A stretch of DNA of 57,732 bases, taken from positions 1-57,732 of the forward strand of contig JABXHV010000100.1 of assembly GCA_013373445.1 (NCBI GenBank). The letters run 5' to 3'. Below, in pieces: positions 27,236-36,860 of the stretch (position 1 is the first letter of the stretch; each line of letters begins with the position of its first letter). The notes under the pieces were generated by a model. The model was not told the DNA's origin. It made no database searches and saw only the letters and a program-made list of their open reading frames with translations. The translations under genes were made by a program, and so were the position numbers. This DNA is from Paracoccaceae bacterium. Lineage in GTDB: Bacteria; Pseudomonadota; Alphaproteobacteria; Rhizobiales; Stappiaceae.

Positions 27236-30148
27236 CTAATTTCGACGCACGAAGCAATCACCGCCTGCCGCCTGCAAGCTTTCGCACAAGCTGATCGCCT
27301 CATCGCGAGACCCGGTCGGTATGCGCGCGCGATAGAAAGTCCCGCGATCCTCAACCACAGCAGACACAATCACTGCATCTCTGTTGCCCAGTACCGATGG
27401 GAAACGTCGTTTCAAGCCCGCATAGGTTTCCCGCGCAGCTGCTTCCGAGCGTTGTGACGTGACCTGCACGATATAGGTTCCTGCCGGAATGGAGCCCGAG
27501 GTTGACGTTACAGTCGGAGCTGTCGCAGCAGGCGCAGGTGTTTGAACACTCGTATTCGCTGTCGGAGCTGTCAGGTTCAACGGACCAGACGTGTTGTTTG
27601 AAGCAACCGGCGTGGTTGAAACCTGCCGTGGCACCGCCGGAGCCGGGTTGGTTTGCACCGGGGTTACCTGAACCGGGCTGCTTTTAACGGGCGCAGTCTG
27701 AGCAGGTTGTGCCTGCGCTGTGCGAACGGGTGCAGCTGGTTTTGACTGCGGCAGAGTTGTGACAATCGGTCCTTGTGGTGCAACCGGGGCCTGTTCAGCG
27801 GCTGGTGCCGCAGGTACAGACTCTGCGCTTGCAGCAGTGGCAGGAACTGACGGCGCTTGAGGCACAGGCGCACTTGTCGCAGGCGTTGTTGAGACGACAC
27901 GTGTTGGCGCCTTCTCTTCGGTCACAATTGACCCATCGGGACGCACAACGAGAGTGCGAACCTTTTTCGGTCCGGTTGGCACCAGTTCATCAGAGCCTGA
28001 AATTGTCGCTGGCGCGGGAGGCAGTTCTGCTGGAGTTGTTTTTTCCGGCAGGATCAAACGTTCCTGACCTTCGCCATTGTTCCCGTCCACACGATCGAAA
28101 ATCAGCTTGGCGCTGTCTGAGTTGTCAGCGGTCTGCGTTTCCGGAAAGACTTTCAGTTCTTTGTCGAGACCAGCAATCACCGGTGGAGGCCCATCAGGGA
28201 CGGAAGATCCACCAGTGCCGAAGAAGTAAAATGCACCGCCGCCGACAACAGCGACACCCAAAACCATGACAGCAGCCAAAAGGCCTTTGCCCGACTTGCG
28301 TTCCTGTTTGTAAGTCACCTTGCGCTTTGGCGCATCTGGCTCAGGAGCCAAGACACCGCGATCGCCCAAAGAGGCGCTCAGGGTCGGATCACCGGCATGC
28401 ATCGCACGCGCAACGGCATCCAGATCGTAGCCTTCCGGTGGAGGCGGCGTATCTTCATCATGATCAGTCGGCAAGGCGGCGGCTGCCGCCGGCCATGTCA
28501 TATTGTCGATGTCATCAGCGTTGTCGCTATCAGAGTGTTGATCGAACGCTTCTTGCGGCAATCCAAGTTCCGCTGCCAGATCACGTTCCATTCGCGCCGA
28601 CGCACGCGTCTGTGTTGGCGCTGGTGCGGTGTGGCCTTCGTCTTCTCCGGCAAACAAGTCGTCATCGTTGAAGACAAAACCTGAAGAAGTTGAAGCCGGA
28701 CGCGTTGCCGCAGCTGTTTCGGCAGCTGATGGTGGCGAGAACGGAGCGCGCGGTTCACGGCGCGAGGGCGTCGTTGATCGTTCTGAGCTTCTCGACGTTG
28801 ACGACAAGTCGCTTCCGAAAGAAAAGGGTTCACGTTTCGGCGTTTCTGTATCACGGCGAACACCGCCAAGACCAAATGCGGATCCAAGGCTGGCGGCAAG
28901 ATCGTCTTCCAGTGAAGTCGACTGGCTTGCACGTGGTGTCGCCGGTTCAGGGGCACGAGGTGTGGGTGCCGGAATCGGCCGCTCTTCTGGACGTGGTTCA
29001 AGTCCGTAGTCGTAAGGTGTTCCAAAATCACGATCAGAAGCCAAGTGGCCCGATGCAACACCTGTTTCACTCAGGTCGGACTCACGCGGTTGCGCGCCAT
29101 AAGGGTTAGGCTCGTCCATAGAACTGGTGTGATCTTCAAAGGAAGTATCTTCCTGCTCAGGCAACTCGCTGGCATCGTTGCCACTATAGCTATGCGCTGA
29201 CGGATCATAGGACGAAACTGATTCTGAAACATCGTCTGAACTTGGTTCGACACGGCTACGCAGCGCGCCCAAGAGTTCATCCTCGAGTTCAGCCGTCAGA
29301 CTGTTTTCGAGATCCATCATAACGTCGGCGGACAGCTTGCCCTCAGCGAAGTTCAAATCAAAATCCCGACTTTGGTCTTCTTCAACATGGCGGTCCGCTG
29401 CAGAACTTTCGCCCGGCGCATCATGTTTAGGCGATTGGAGAGTGACCTCTTCAGGCTCGCCTGCAAACGACGGGCTTGTGAAGTTGAAATCCCCTGCAAA
29501 CCTTGGCTCTGCAGGCTCTGCGCGGTCGGCAGGCGCATCTGGAAACGGTGTCGTATAGGGTTCGTAAGTCGTCTCAGCTTCTTGCAGAGCTTCAAGGTCA
29601 TGCGCTGGCTGTGTTTCGTATTCAACGCCAGTCGTATCACTCTCAAAAGTCGCATCATCTTCAAAAGGCTGGGAAACTGGCCGATGCGAAAATTCCGGCC
29701 CGGCATATGCGCTGTCTTCATCTCTCGGCGAATAAGCCGCTGGGGCCGAATAGGTTTCGGTTTCAGCTGCTTCGGATGTCACATGGACGGAAATTTCGCC
29801 GACGTCTGCAGGTTCACCCTGCGGCGCTGAAAAATCCATATAGCCTCGATGAGGCTCTTCGGAATCTGTCTGCGCCTCATGCTCGGGAGCAACGCCAGAG
29901 AGATCACCAGCGCGCTCAGGAACATTGTGTTCAGAAGCCGGGCTCACGTTGTCCAGGCTTCCAAAACCACTCAATCCGGCAAAGAAATTATCAGGTTCGC
30001 TTTGACCAGCATCCGCGTCTTGGCGATTTCGATTTACGATACGCGCCAACTCCACCAAAGGGTCTTCGGCGGCGTTGTGTACATCACCAGACTCATCTGC
30101 ATTCTGCGGATGAAAGCCTGAGGTCGGATGTTCTTTTTCGTCTGCCAT
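27236..30148 (-). CDS. SPOR-domain membrane protein with long acidic cytoplasmic region
   Basis: This 970-residue protein has a cytoplasmic N-terminal region of about 620 residues rich in Glu, Asp, Ser and Pro, with no visible fold. One membrane helix follows (LLAAVMVLGVAVVGGGAFYF, about 625-648), then a Pro/Ala/Thr/Gln-rich periplasmic linker and a C-terminal SPOR domain (GTYIVQVTSQRSEAAARETY, about 890-970) of the type that binds denuded septal peptidoglycan. It probably localises to the division site. The ATG at 30148 is preferred to an upstream GTG without a ribosome site. It lies 68 bases after argS, as in related genomes. Confidence 0.88.
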   Translation of the reverse strand: MADEKEHPTSGFHPQNADESGDVHNAAEDPLVELARIVNRNRQDADAGQSEPDNFFAGLSGFGSLDNVSPASEHNVPERAGDLSGVAPEHEAQTDSEEPHRGYMDFSAPQGEPADVGEISVHVTSEAAETETYSAPAAYSPRDEDSAYAGPEFSHRPVSQPFEDDATFESDTTGVEYETQPAHDLEALQEAETTYEPYTTPFPDAPADRAEPAEPRFAGDFNFTSPSFAGEPEEVTLQSPKHDAPGESSAADRHVEEDQSRDFDLNFAEGKLSADVMMDLENSLTAELEDELLGALRSRVEPSSDDVSESVSSYDPSAHSYSGNDASELPEQEDTSFEDHTSSMDEPNPYGAQPRESDLSETGVASGHLASDRDFGTPYDYGLEPRPEERPIPAPTPRAPEPATPRASQSTSLEDDLAASLGSAFGLGGVRRDTETPKREPFSFGSDLSSTSRSSERSTTPSRREPRAPFSPPSAAETAAATRPASTSSGFVFNDDDLFAGEDEGHTAPAPTQTRASARMERDLAAELGLPQEAFDQHSDSDNADDIDNMTWPAAAAALPTDHDEDTPPPPEGYDLDAVARAMHAGDPTLSASLGDRGVLAPEPDAPKRKVTYKQERKSGKGLLAAVMVLGVAVVGGGAFYFFGTGGSSVPDGPPPVIAGLDKELKVFPETQTADNSDSAKLIFDRVDGNNGEGQERLILPEKTTPAELPPAPATISGSDELVPTGPKKVRTLVVRPDGSIVTEEKAPTRVVSTTPATSAPVPQAPSVPATAASAESVPAAPAAEQAPVAPQGPIVTTLPQSKPAAPVRTAQAQPAQTAPVKSSPVQVTPVQTNPAPAVPRQVSTTPVASNNTSGPLNLTAPTANTSVQTPAPAATAPTVTSTSGSIPAGTYIVQVTSQRSEAAARETYAGLKRRFPSVLGNRDAVIVSAVVEDRGTFYRARIPTGSRDEAISLCESLQAAGGDCFVRRN

Positions 30149-30216
30149 AAAGCTCTTGCAATCCGGCCATTTGGGTTCTGTCACTTTAACGAGATCAGAA
30201 CATGTTACTCAAAAAC

Positions 30217-31986
30217 TCAGCGCATTTCCTGCGGGGCATCAACCCCGAGAACAGACAGTCCAGACTCCAACACCAAGGATACAGCTCGAACCAACGCCAT
30301 GCGTGCAAGTGTCACTTTGTTATTTTCTACGTTAATAAAACGTAATTGCGGCGATTCCTTGCCTCGGTTCCAGTGCCCGTGCAGAGAGCTTGCAAGCTCA
30401 TACAAGTAGAACGCAACCCGGTGCGGTTCGTGGGTTTCTGCGGCTGCATCGATAATCTTCGGCCACTCGGCCATCTTCGAAATAAGTTCGATTTCTCCAC
30501 TGTCTTCGAGCACCGAAAAGTCTGCTTCGGCCAATTTAGAATCAGTAATATCGAGATTCGGCACTTCTTCGAGGACTTGACGCATCACCGAGCAACACCG
30601 CGCATGTCCATATTGGACATAAAAAACCGGGTTGTCTTTTGATTGTTCAGTGACTTTCTGGAAGTCAAAATCGAGCGGCGCATCGTTCTTGCGGTACAGC
30701 ATCATAAAGCGAACAGGATCGACACCAACTTCGTCGACAACATCACGCAAAGTAACGAAATCACCTGAGCGCTTTGACATCTTGAATGGCTCACCTGCAC
30801 GGAACAGTTTCACCAACTGACAAAGCCGGACAATCACCTCGGATTTACCGCCTGAAATCGCCTTGCCTACTGCCTGCAACCGCTTGACGTAACCGCCATG
30901 GTCAGCACCCAGGATGAAAATCATCTCCTGGAAACCGCGCTGATACTTGTCGCGGAAATAAGCCACATCAGCAGCAAAATAGGTGTAGGAGCCATCTGAT
31001 TTCTTCAGGGCACGATCCGTGTCATCACCGTAGTCGGAAGCGCGGAACAAGGTCTGCTCCCGATCTTCCCAGTCATCGGGGACCTGTCCCTTTGGTGGCG
31101 GCAATGTGCCTTCATAGACCAAACCGTCGCCGCGCAAGGCGTCGAGCATCTCGTCGATTTTTGAAGTTCCGCCGTCCGTCTGGGCATGAAGCGCGCGTTC
31201 AGAGAAGAACACATCATGTTTGACGTTGAGTTTGGCCAGATCGCTGCGGATCATATCCATCATCATGTCGATGGACAAATCCTTCACAATCGGCATCCAC
31301 TCTGCCTTGTCCTTGGACTTCAGCTGATCGCCATAGTCTTCTGCAAGTTTTTTGCCGACAGGGACGAGATAGTCGCCAGGATAAAGACCTGCAGGAATCT
31401 CGCCGATGTCATCACCGAGAGCTTCGCGGTAGCGCAGGAACGCACTTTCAGCGAGCGTGTCGATCTGGGAACCGGCATCATTGATATAATACTCGCGCAC
31501 CACTTCGTATCCGGCATAAGCGAGCAAATTGGCAAGAGCGTCACCAACAACGGCGCCTCGGGTATGACCAACATGCATCGGACCGGTCGGGTTTGCGGAC
31601 ACATATTCCACATTGACGCGCTTGCCTTTGCCGCGCGCAGAACGTCCAAAGTCAACACCATGGGCAACGATGGCGGCCAGAACTTTGTGCCACGCACCTT
31701 GTTGAAGGCGCATATTGATGAATCCGGGGCCTGCGACTGACACTTCCGAAATGTCATCATCCTTGGCCAGCGCCTCAACCAGCTTGTCTGCCAGATCACG
31801 CGGCTTCATGCCAACCTGCTTTGCCAAAACCATCGCTGCATTTGTCGCCAGATCGCCATGCGCCGGGTCGCGGGGAGCCTCAACCGTAATTCGGCTGACA
31901 TCTGGAGATGCACCGTCCGACGTTGCGAGGTTCAAACCTGCGACCACAGCTTTTACGCGGTCTGCATATTCAGCAAAAATGTTCAT
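30217..31986 (-). CDS. argS: Arginyl-tRNA synthetase
   Basis: This 589-residue class I enzyme charges tRNA(Arg). It shows the ATP-site motif [18 protein letters not shown], a HIGH variant written HVGH, and [10 protein letters not shown] for the KMSKS loop. The C-terminal anticodon-binding domain ends [11 protein letters not shown]. The longer frame begins 13 codons earlier, but the ATG at 31986 gives the usual start [11 protein letters not shown] and has GGTGG close by. It is followed by the SPOR gene, and dgt precedes it by 113 bases. Confidence 0.98.
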   Translation of the reverse strand: MNIFAEYADRVKAVVAGLNLATSDGASPDVSRITVEAPRDPAHGDLATNAAMVLAKQVGMKPRDLADKLVEALAKDDDISEVSVAGPGFINMRLQQGAWHKVLAAIVAHGVDFGRSARGKGKRVNVEYVSANPTGPMHVGHTRGAVVGDALANLLAYAGYEVVREYYINDAGSQIDTLAESAFLRYREALGDDIGEIPAGLYPGDYLVPVGKKLAEDYGDQLKSKDKAEWMPIVKDLSIDMMMDMIRSDLAKLNVKHDVFFSERALHAQTDGGTSKIDEMLDALRGDGLVYEGTLPPPKGQVPDDWEDREQTLFRASDYGDDTDRALKKSDGSYTYFAADVAYFRDKYQRGFQEMIFILGADHGGYVKRLQAVGKAISGGKSEVIVRLCQLVKLFRAGEPFKMSKRSGDFVTLRDVVDEVGVDPVRFMMLYRKNDAPLDFDFQKVTEQSKDNPVFYVQYGHARCCSVMRQVLEEVPNLDITDSKLAEADFSVLEDSGEIELISKMAEWPKIIDAAAETHEPHRVAFYLYELASSLHGHWNRGKESPQLRFINVENNKVTLARMALVRAVSLVLESGLSVLGVDAPQEMR

Positions 31987-32099
31987 TCCACCAACCAGTT
32001 GTCTGTCTTGACCCAATGTTCCCAATGAACACAGGCAAACCCGCGCGCTCAGGCCGGATAAGCCAGGCGCCGCAGGTTTTAAAATTCATTGCCCTGCGC

Positions 32100-33317
32100 C
32101 TAACCCAAATCAGGGGTATCGTCAAACAATCTACGGTGTTCATCGATCGCAAAGCGGTCCGTCATGCCAGCAATATAATCACAAACGCGGCGCGCAACTG
32201 AGGCCTCTGAGAGGCCATCAAGACCGTCCTTCCAGGGCGAAGGCATAGCCGACGGTTCTTCCATGAAACGCGTAAAGAGATCGCGCACCACCCGAGCGAC
32301 CAGTTTCCGCACTGCCAGTACATCTTCATGGCGATAGACACGAGCGAACAGGAAGCGCTTCACTTCCTTTTCCGATTTGGCCATCTCCGGTGAGAACTCA
32401 ACCATGGCGTGGTCAGCACCCCGAATGTCATCTACCGATGTGGGACCAAAAGCCTTCAGGCGCTTAAGTGATTCCGTAATGACGTCCTCAACCATTCTTG
32501 TGATGGAACGCCGAACGATCTCATGAATTCTGCGGCCTTCTTCAAGGCCGGGATATTTCGTATCAACCTCTTCAAGGATGGCAGCGAGGTATGGCACCTC
32601 CTTCATCTCGTCGATTGCGAAGAGCCCAGCCCGCAAACCATCGTCGAGATCATGGGCATCATAGGCAATGTCATCGGCAATCGCCGCTGCCTGGGCCTCT
32701 GCGCTTGGCCAGGTGTCCAGCTTCAGGTCCTGCTGTTTGGCATATTCACGAATTGCAAAAGGCAACTCGCTCTCGGCGAACTTGCCAAGCGGCTTTCCAT
32801 CAGAAGACACCAGCGGGCCATTGTGCTTGACGAGGCCTTCCAAAGTTTCCCAGGCAAGGTTCAGACCGTCAAATTCCGCATAGCGATGCTCCAAAGACGT
32901 TACGACGCGCAGAGACTGAGCATTGTGATCAAACCCGCCATAAGGAGCCATGCAGTCGTGCATGACATCTTCACCTTCATGACCAAACGGTGTGTGACCA
33001 AGGTCATGCGCCAATGCCAGACATTCGGCAAGATCCTCGTCCAGACGCAGGGCACGCGCCAGGGATCGAGCGATCTGGGATACTTCGATGGTATGTGTCA
33101 GACGTGTTCGAAAATGATCACCTTCGTGGTACACAAAGACCTGTGTCTTGTGTTTCAGGCGCCGAAAGGCAGATGAGTGAATGATGCGATCACGGTCTCG
33201 TTGAAACGGCGTACGGGTCGGGCTGGAGTCTTCGGGAAACAACCGGCCTTCGCTGCGCATTGGGTTTTGGGCAAAAATAGCTCGTGACTGAGCGCCGAAA
33301 CCAAGATCTTCATTCAT
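32100..33317 (-). CDS. dgt: Deoxyguanosinetriphosphate triphosphohydrolase-like protein
   Basis: This 405-residue HD-domain enzyme splits dNTPs to deoxynucleosides and tripolyphosphate. It carries the family block [20 protein letters not shown], then [20 protein letters not shown], and the HD motif [16 protein letters not shown] with metal-binding His and Asp. Length and motifs match the dGTPase type 2 group of alphaproteobacteria. It is transcribed with argS and diverges from the ErpA-type gene. Confidence 0.95.
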   Translation of the reverse strand: MNEDLGFGAQSRAIFAQNPMRSEGRLFPEDSSPTRTPFQRDRDRIIHSSAFRRLKHKTQVFVYHEGDHFRTRLTHTIEVSQIARSLARALRLDEDLAECLALAHDLGHTPFGHEGEDVMHDCMAPYGGFDHNAQSLRVVTSLEHRYAEFDGLNLAWETLEGLVKHNGPLVSSDGKPLGKFAESELPFAIREYAKQQDLKLDTWPSAEAQAAAIADDIAYDAHDLDDGLRAGLFAIDEMKEVPYLAAILEEVDTKYPGLEEGRRIHEIVRRSITRMVEDVITESLKRLKAFGPTSVDDIRGADHAMVEFSPEMAKSEKEVKRFLFARVYRHEDVLAVRKLVARVVRDLFTRFMEEPSAMPSPWKDGLDGLSEASVARRVCDYIAGMTDRFAIDEHRRLFDDTPDLG

Positions 33318-33373
33318 AACCTAGAAACACCTGACTGGAGTTAAATCTTCATTTAACCAAAAACACCGAACCA

Positions 33374-33402
33374 TTGACGTATGCCCCTTCAGATCATACC
33401 TA
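33374..33402 (+). promoter_or_regulatory. Candidate promoter of the ErpA-type gene
   Basis: TTGACG (33374-33379) and TACCTA (33397-33402) are spaced by 17 bases, about 100 bases before the ErpA-type start. The -10 match is only partial. Confidence 0.4.
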
Positions 33403-33503
33403 TCGGTTAAGATTAAAGGGATTGATGGCTGACCCCGGCAAATTTGTCTGGAATTATGGTCGTTACCTCCGAAACATCACTTGCTGAAAAGACATCGTTC
33501 AAA

Positions 33504-33845
33504 ATGACCGAAGTACAAGACCTCAAAGTGACAGTCAGTGACCGCGCCGCGAAGCGAATTGCTCGTATCGTGGCCAAGGAGCCTGAAGGTACCGCTCTGC
33601 GCGTCAGCGTTGAAGGTGGCGGCTGCTCGGGCCTGCAATACAAATATGACCTGGTGACAGAGCGCGAAGCTGATGATTTCATCATTGAAAAAGCTGGCGT
33701 CACCGTTTTGGTCGATTCCGTCTCGCTACAATACATGGGTGGATCTGAAATTGATTTCGTCGATGATCTCATCGGCCAGGCCTTTCAGATCAACAACCCG
33801 AATGCTGTTGCGGGTTGTGGCTGCGGAACCAGCTTCACAGTTTAA
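33504..33845 (+). CDS. erpA: A-type Fe-S carrier protein (ErpA/HesB family)
   Basis: This 113-residue protein receives Fe-S clusters from the assembly machine and hands them to apoproteins. It has the three conserved cysteines in GGGCSGLQYKY and AGCGCGTSF and the DFVDDLIGQAFQINNPNA segment. The frame is open further upstream (ATG at 33456, TTG at 33444), which would add 16-20 residues; the ATG at 33504 is chosen because it gives family length, but the ribosome site is weak for all. It is distinct from the sufA gene at 42732, so the organism has at least two A-type carriers. Confidence 0.9.
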   Translation: MTEVQDLKVTVSDRAAKRIARIVAKEPEGTALRVSVEGGGCSGLQYKYDLVTEREADDFIIEKAGVTVLVDSVSLQYMGGSEIDFVDDLIGQAFQINNPNAVAGCGCGTSFTV

Positions 33846-33907
33846 ATTCTTTGCCCGGCAGTCATTCCACCTGCCAATTCGCCAGCTCCATTCAGCAGTG
33901 AGACCTC

Positions 33908-34690
33908 ATGAAGATTGCAACCTGGAACATCAACGGCGTAAAGGCGCGGCTCGAAACGGCGCTCCAGTGGCTTAAGGAAGCGCAACCCGACGTCGCATGT
34001 CTTCAGGAAATCAAGTCCGTTGACGAGAACTTTCCGCGTCAACCCTTCGAGGATCTTGGCTATAACCTGGAAACTCACGGGCAAAAGGGTTTCAACGGTG
34101 TTGCCCTCCTGTCCAAGCAACCGCTTGAAGATGTCCAGCGCGGCCTGCCGGGCGACGACAGCGATGAACAGGCGCGTTATATCGAAGCTGGCGTTTCGAC
34201 AGAAACAGGATATGTCCGTTTTGGCTGCCTTTATCTTCCAAACGGCAATCCGCTTGGCACAGAAAAATTCCCCTACAAATTGGCATGGATGGATCGCTTG
34301 ATCGCACACGCCAAGTCACGTCTTTCTGAGGAAACCCCGTTTCTGCTATTGGGTGACTATAACGTGATTCCGGAACGTGCAGACGCGGCAAAACCCGACG
34401 ACTGGCTCGAAGACGCGTTGTTTCAGCCCGAGAGCCGCCAGAAGTTCAGAAATCTTCTCAACATGGGTATGAGCGAGATCGTGCGTTCCTGCACCGAGGC
34501 ACCTGAAACCTACACCTTCTGGGATTACCAGGCAGGAGCCTGGCAAAAGAACAACGGCATTCGTATCGATCATATCCTGACCTCGTGCGAGGCCACTGAT
34601 CTCGTAAACGGCTGCGGCATCGACAGCTTTGTACGTGGCTGGGAGAAACCTTCCGATCACGTTCCTGTCTGGGTCGACCTGGCGGCATAA
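33908..34690 (+). CDS. xthA: Exodeoxyribonuclease III
   Basis: This 260-residue AP endonuclease and 3'-exonuclease of base excision repair shows MKIATWNINGVKAR, the metal-binding LQEIKSVDENFP (Glu), the LLGDYNVIPE block and the C-terminal PSDHVPVWVDL with catalytic His. All key residues of the exonuclease-endonuclease-phosphatase fold are present. It follows the ErpA-type gene by 62 bases on the same strand and is probably cotranscribed. Confidence 0.97.
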   Translation: MKIATWNINGVKARLETALQWLKEAQPDVACLQEIKSVDENFPRQPFEDLGYNLETHGQKGFNGVALLSKQPLEDVQRGLPGDDSDEQARYIEAGVSTETGYVRFGCLYLPNGNPLGTEKFPYKLAWMDRLIAHAKSRLSEETPFLLLGDYNVIPERADAAKPDDWLEDALFQPESRQKFRNLLNMGMSEIVRSCTEAPETYTFWDYQAGAWQKNNGIRIDHILTSCEATDLVNGCGIDSFVRGWEKPSDHVPVWVDLAA

Positions 34691-34814
34691 GGTTTCAGAT
34701 CCAGCACCTAGGCGTTTTGGGCGTTCACGGCCTTTGATCAATTTTAAAAATAAACTTTTTGGTGCACGAATCCTCTGGTACACTGCTTTTTAGCAGACCA
34801 AGGAGGTAGCCGAC

Positions 34815-35207
34815 ATGATCGGGCATCCACCAGCATACACCGTTATTGGTACGTCAACTCTGCAATCTACTTTAAGGCGGCGGGCCCACTGGCAGCCAGT
34901 CTCCCCGCGCGGTTCTGCCTTGGCCGCCGCCACTTTACTTTTTTTGACATTTTCTTCCGGTTTAGGCGCAGCAACTGAGCCAACCCAGGCAACCAACCCT
35001 GGAACGAATGGCGCCGTTCATACAATAAATGAAACAGTTCCATGCAATTGCGTCTATCGGGGCGTACGATTTGACCTGGGGGATCAGGTTTGTCTTAACA
35101 ATCGCATGGCGACATGTTCGATGGTGCAAAACAACACATCGTGGAGCTTCAGCAGCTCCCCTTGCCCAACGGCTGGGCTTCTTCAGACACCTTGGCTGGA
35201 TTCTTAA
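34815..35207 (+). CDS. Small secreted Cys-containing protein of unknown function
   Basis: This 130-residue protein has an N-terminal Arg-containing region and a hydrophobic stretch (about residues 34-52, LAAATLLFLTFSSGLGA) that reads as an export signal. The mature part has five Cys in CNCVYRGVRFDLGDQVCLNN, MATCSMVQNNTSW and SSSPCP. This Cys pattern recurs in unnamed alphaproteobacterial proteins as far as I recall, but I cannot give a function. Translation is well supported by AAGGAGG eight bases before the ATG. It is 124 bases downstream of xthA and converges with the ExoR-like gene. Confidence 0.8.
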   Translation: MIGHPPAYTVIGTSTLQSTLRRRAHWQPVSPRGSALAAATLLFLTFSSGLGAATEPTQATNPGTNGAVHTINETVPCNCVYRGVRFDLGDQVCLNNRMATCSMVQNNTSWSFSSSPCPTAGLLQTPWLDS

Positions 35208-35292
35208 AACACGAATGAAAGCGTCAAACACTGGTCAATCCGGGCAGAGGTGCTGCGGCGCGAAACTCTGCGCCCTTAATTTCCGGGAAAAA

Positions 35293-36171
35293 TTACTGGA
35301 GTGCGTTTGAACTCGAAAGAGCCGCATCGGCGGCAGCGCCGGAACCGACAAGCTCGTCGGAGTTGACCAAAGACGGCAAGTTGCGCTCAATCCAACTGTT
35401 GGCCATCACGCTGGCCAGATTGCGTACATAGCCGTTGGCCTGTGCAAAATAGGTCTCATGCAGCTGGCTCACCCAATCCCAGTCGCGTTGGCCACGCACC
35501 TGTTCCAGGGCAACGGAAATCCACATCAGCCCCCTCGCCCGTCGATCATCGTTCTGACCGATGTTGAACAAGGTTTCTCCAAGACGTGCCTGAGCACCAA
35601 TATGACCTTTCAAGGCCGCAAGGTTATACCAGCGGACGGCCATTCGGCTGTTATTCTCATCATAAAGGTTGCCAAGCTCGAATTGGGCATCGGCATCACC
35701 AAAGTAAGAAGCAGCGTGCGTGAAGATTTGACGCGCACGGCTAATGTCTTTCGGCACCGTCGGCGAGATTCCATCCATATAGTACTTACCAAGCGCTACA
35801 AATGCGCTTGAAACAAACGGCGCATCGGGCGCATCCGGACGGTCATTGCCATGTTCGCGGACAATCTGGCTGTAATATTTGAACGCCTGCATGTCGTCTT
35901 CTTCAACGCCATCACCAGTCGCGTACATTTCGCCGAGTTTCCATGCAGCCATGGACTGGCCGTTTTCAGCGGCATAACGCAAGGATGTCAGTGCGCCGGC
36001 CTTGTCACCGGCATAATAGCGACGTGCACCCGCACGAAGCGCCTCGACCGGACTGACATCCTCAGGACCGATCTTCTGCTTCGTTGTGGGCGTACCGTCA
36101 AAAGCCGTCGCACCGGTCGTCAAACCTGCGAAAATGGCCACTGTCAAAAGGAAATGCCGCATTGCGGACAT
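35293..36171 (-). CDS. exoR: ExoR-like periplasmic Sel1-repeat protein
   Basis: This 292-residue protein starts with a signal peptide (MRHFLLTVAIFAGLTTGATAF) and continues with Sel1-type repeats: ALTSLRYAAENGQSMAAWKL GEMYATGDGV, then ALGKYYMDG, ADAQFELGNLYDE and AQARLGETLF. Order, spacing and signal match ExoR, the rhizobial periplasmic inhibitor of the ExoS-ChvI two-component system that controls exopolysaccharide and motility. ExoS/ChvI genes are not in the window, so the role is inferred from similarity. The ATG at 36171 is chosen because AAGGA lies eight bases upstream; an ATG three codons later is possible. A palindrome at 36227-36244 lies upstream. Confidence 0.75.
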   Translation of the reverse strand: MSAMRHFLLTVAIFAGLTTGATAFDGTPTTKQKIGPEDVSPVEALRAGARRYYAGDKAGALTSLRYAAENGQSMAAWKLGEMYATGDGVEEDDMQAFKYYSQIVREHGNDRPDAPDAPFVSSAFVALGKYYMDGISPTVPKDISRARQIFTHAASYFGDADAQFELGNLYDENNSRMAVRWYNLAALKGHIGAQARLGETLFNIGQNDDRRARGLMWISVALEQVRGQRDWDWVSQLHETYFAQANGYVRNLASVMANSWIERNLPSLVNSDELVGSGAAADAALSSSNALQ

Positions 36172-36860
36172 ACCTGCATCCTTTAGTTCAAACACTCTCG
36201 GGCATGCAACCGAAGTCAATTTATCACTGCAACAATTATTGCAGGCCGCCCGTGACTACATGATTGCTCATCAAACATGGCCGAAGCTGGGCAACAAAAT
36301 GATGATTGATGACGAAGCAAAACTCAATTCTGGAGTGTTGCAGAATAAACACAAGGTGTTCAGGCCGTGACACAGACCGCAAAGGCGCACAAGAAGAAGA
36401 AATATGCGCAATACAGATCGATGCGTGAGACAAAATCCTCACGTGACACACTGATAGCATTTTTAAATTTGGTCATAGCGTCCCCCATTTGACATATGAC
36501 GATTTCAATCCCTGGGCGACATTCAACTACAAAGGCATTGAAATTCTGTTCATCCGTATGGTTTCCATTTCGCTAACAGGTCATCCACCGTTCCTGTTTA
36601 AAACGCCCATTTCCTGCGGTATGTCTTTGCTGTTCAGCATTTGTCCTGCCACAATAACATGTGATTCGATGCAAAGCTGCGCTTGCCGATCGCTCGATCC
36701 AGACCCAATAGTCGATTGAGTGGGAAAGGCGCTGAACGAGGAACCCGCACAGAGCAAAAATACTGTGAGGGGTTTGTTGTTTGTGCTATTGCGCCTTTGA
36801 AGTGACGCGCAGATCTTTTGTGGCCTTCCAAGGTTTTCAGACAAGGTGGATGAGTTGAGC
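36172..36860. other. Intergenic region between exoR-like gene and parE
   Basis: This 689-base stretch without a credible gene separates two divergent genes. It contains the imperfect palindrome near the exoR-like start. A short open frame at 36489-36719 has no ribosome site or recognisable protein features. It probably holds both promoters. Confidence 0.55.
36227..36244. promoter_or_regulatory. Operator-like palindrome upstream of the exoR-like gene
   Basis: CTGCAACAATTATTGCAG is an inverted repeat with 16 of 18 positions symmetric around AATT, 56 bases before the exoR-like ATG. The binding protein is unknown to me. Confidence 0.4.

Noticed and set aside
36489-36719. Short open frame between exoR-like gene and parE
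   Set aside because: No ribosome-binding site, unlikely composition and no recognisable features.
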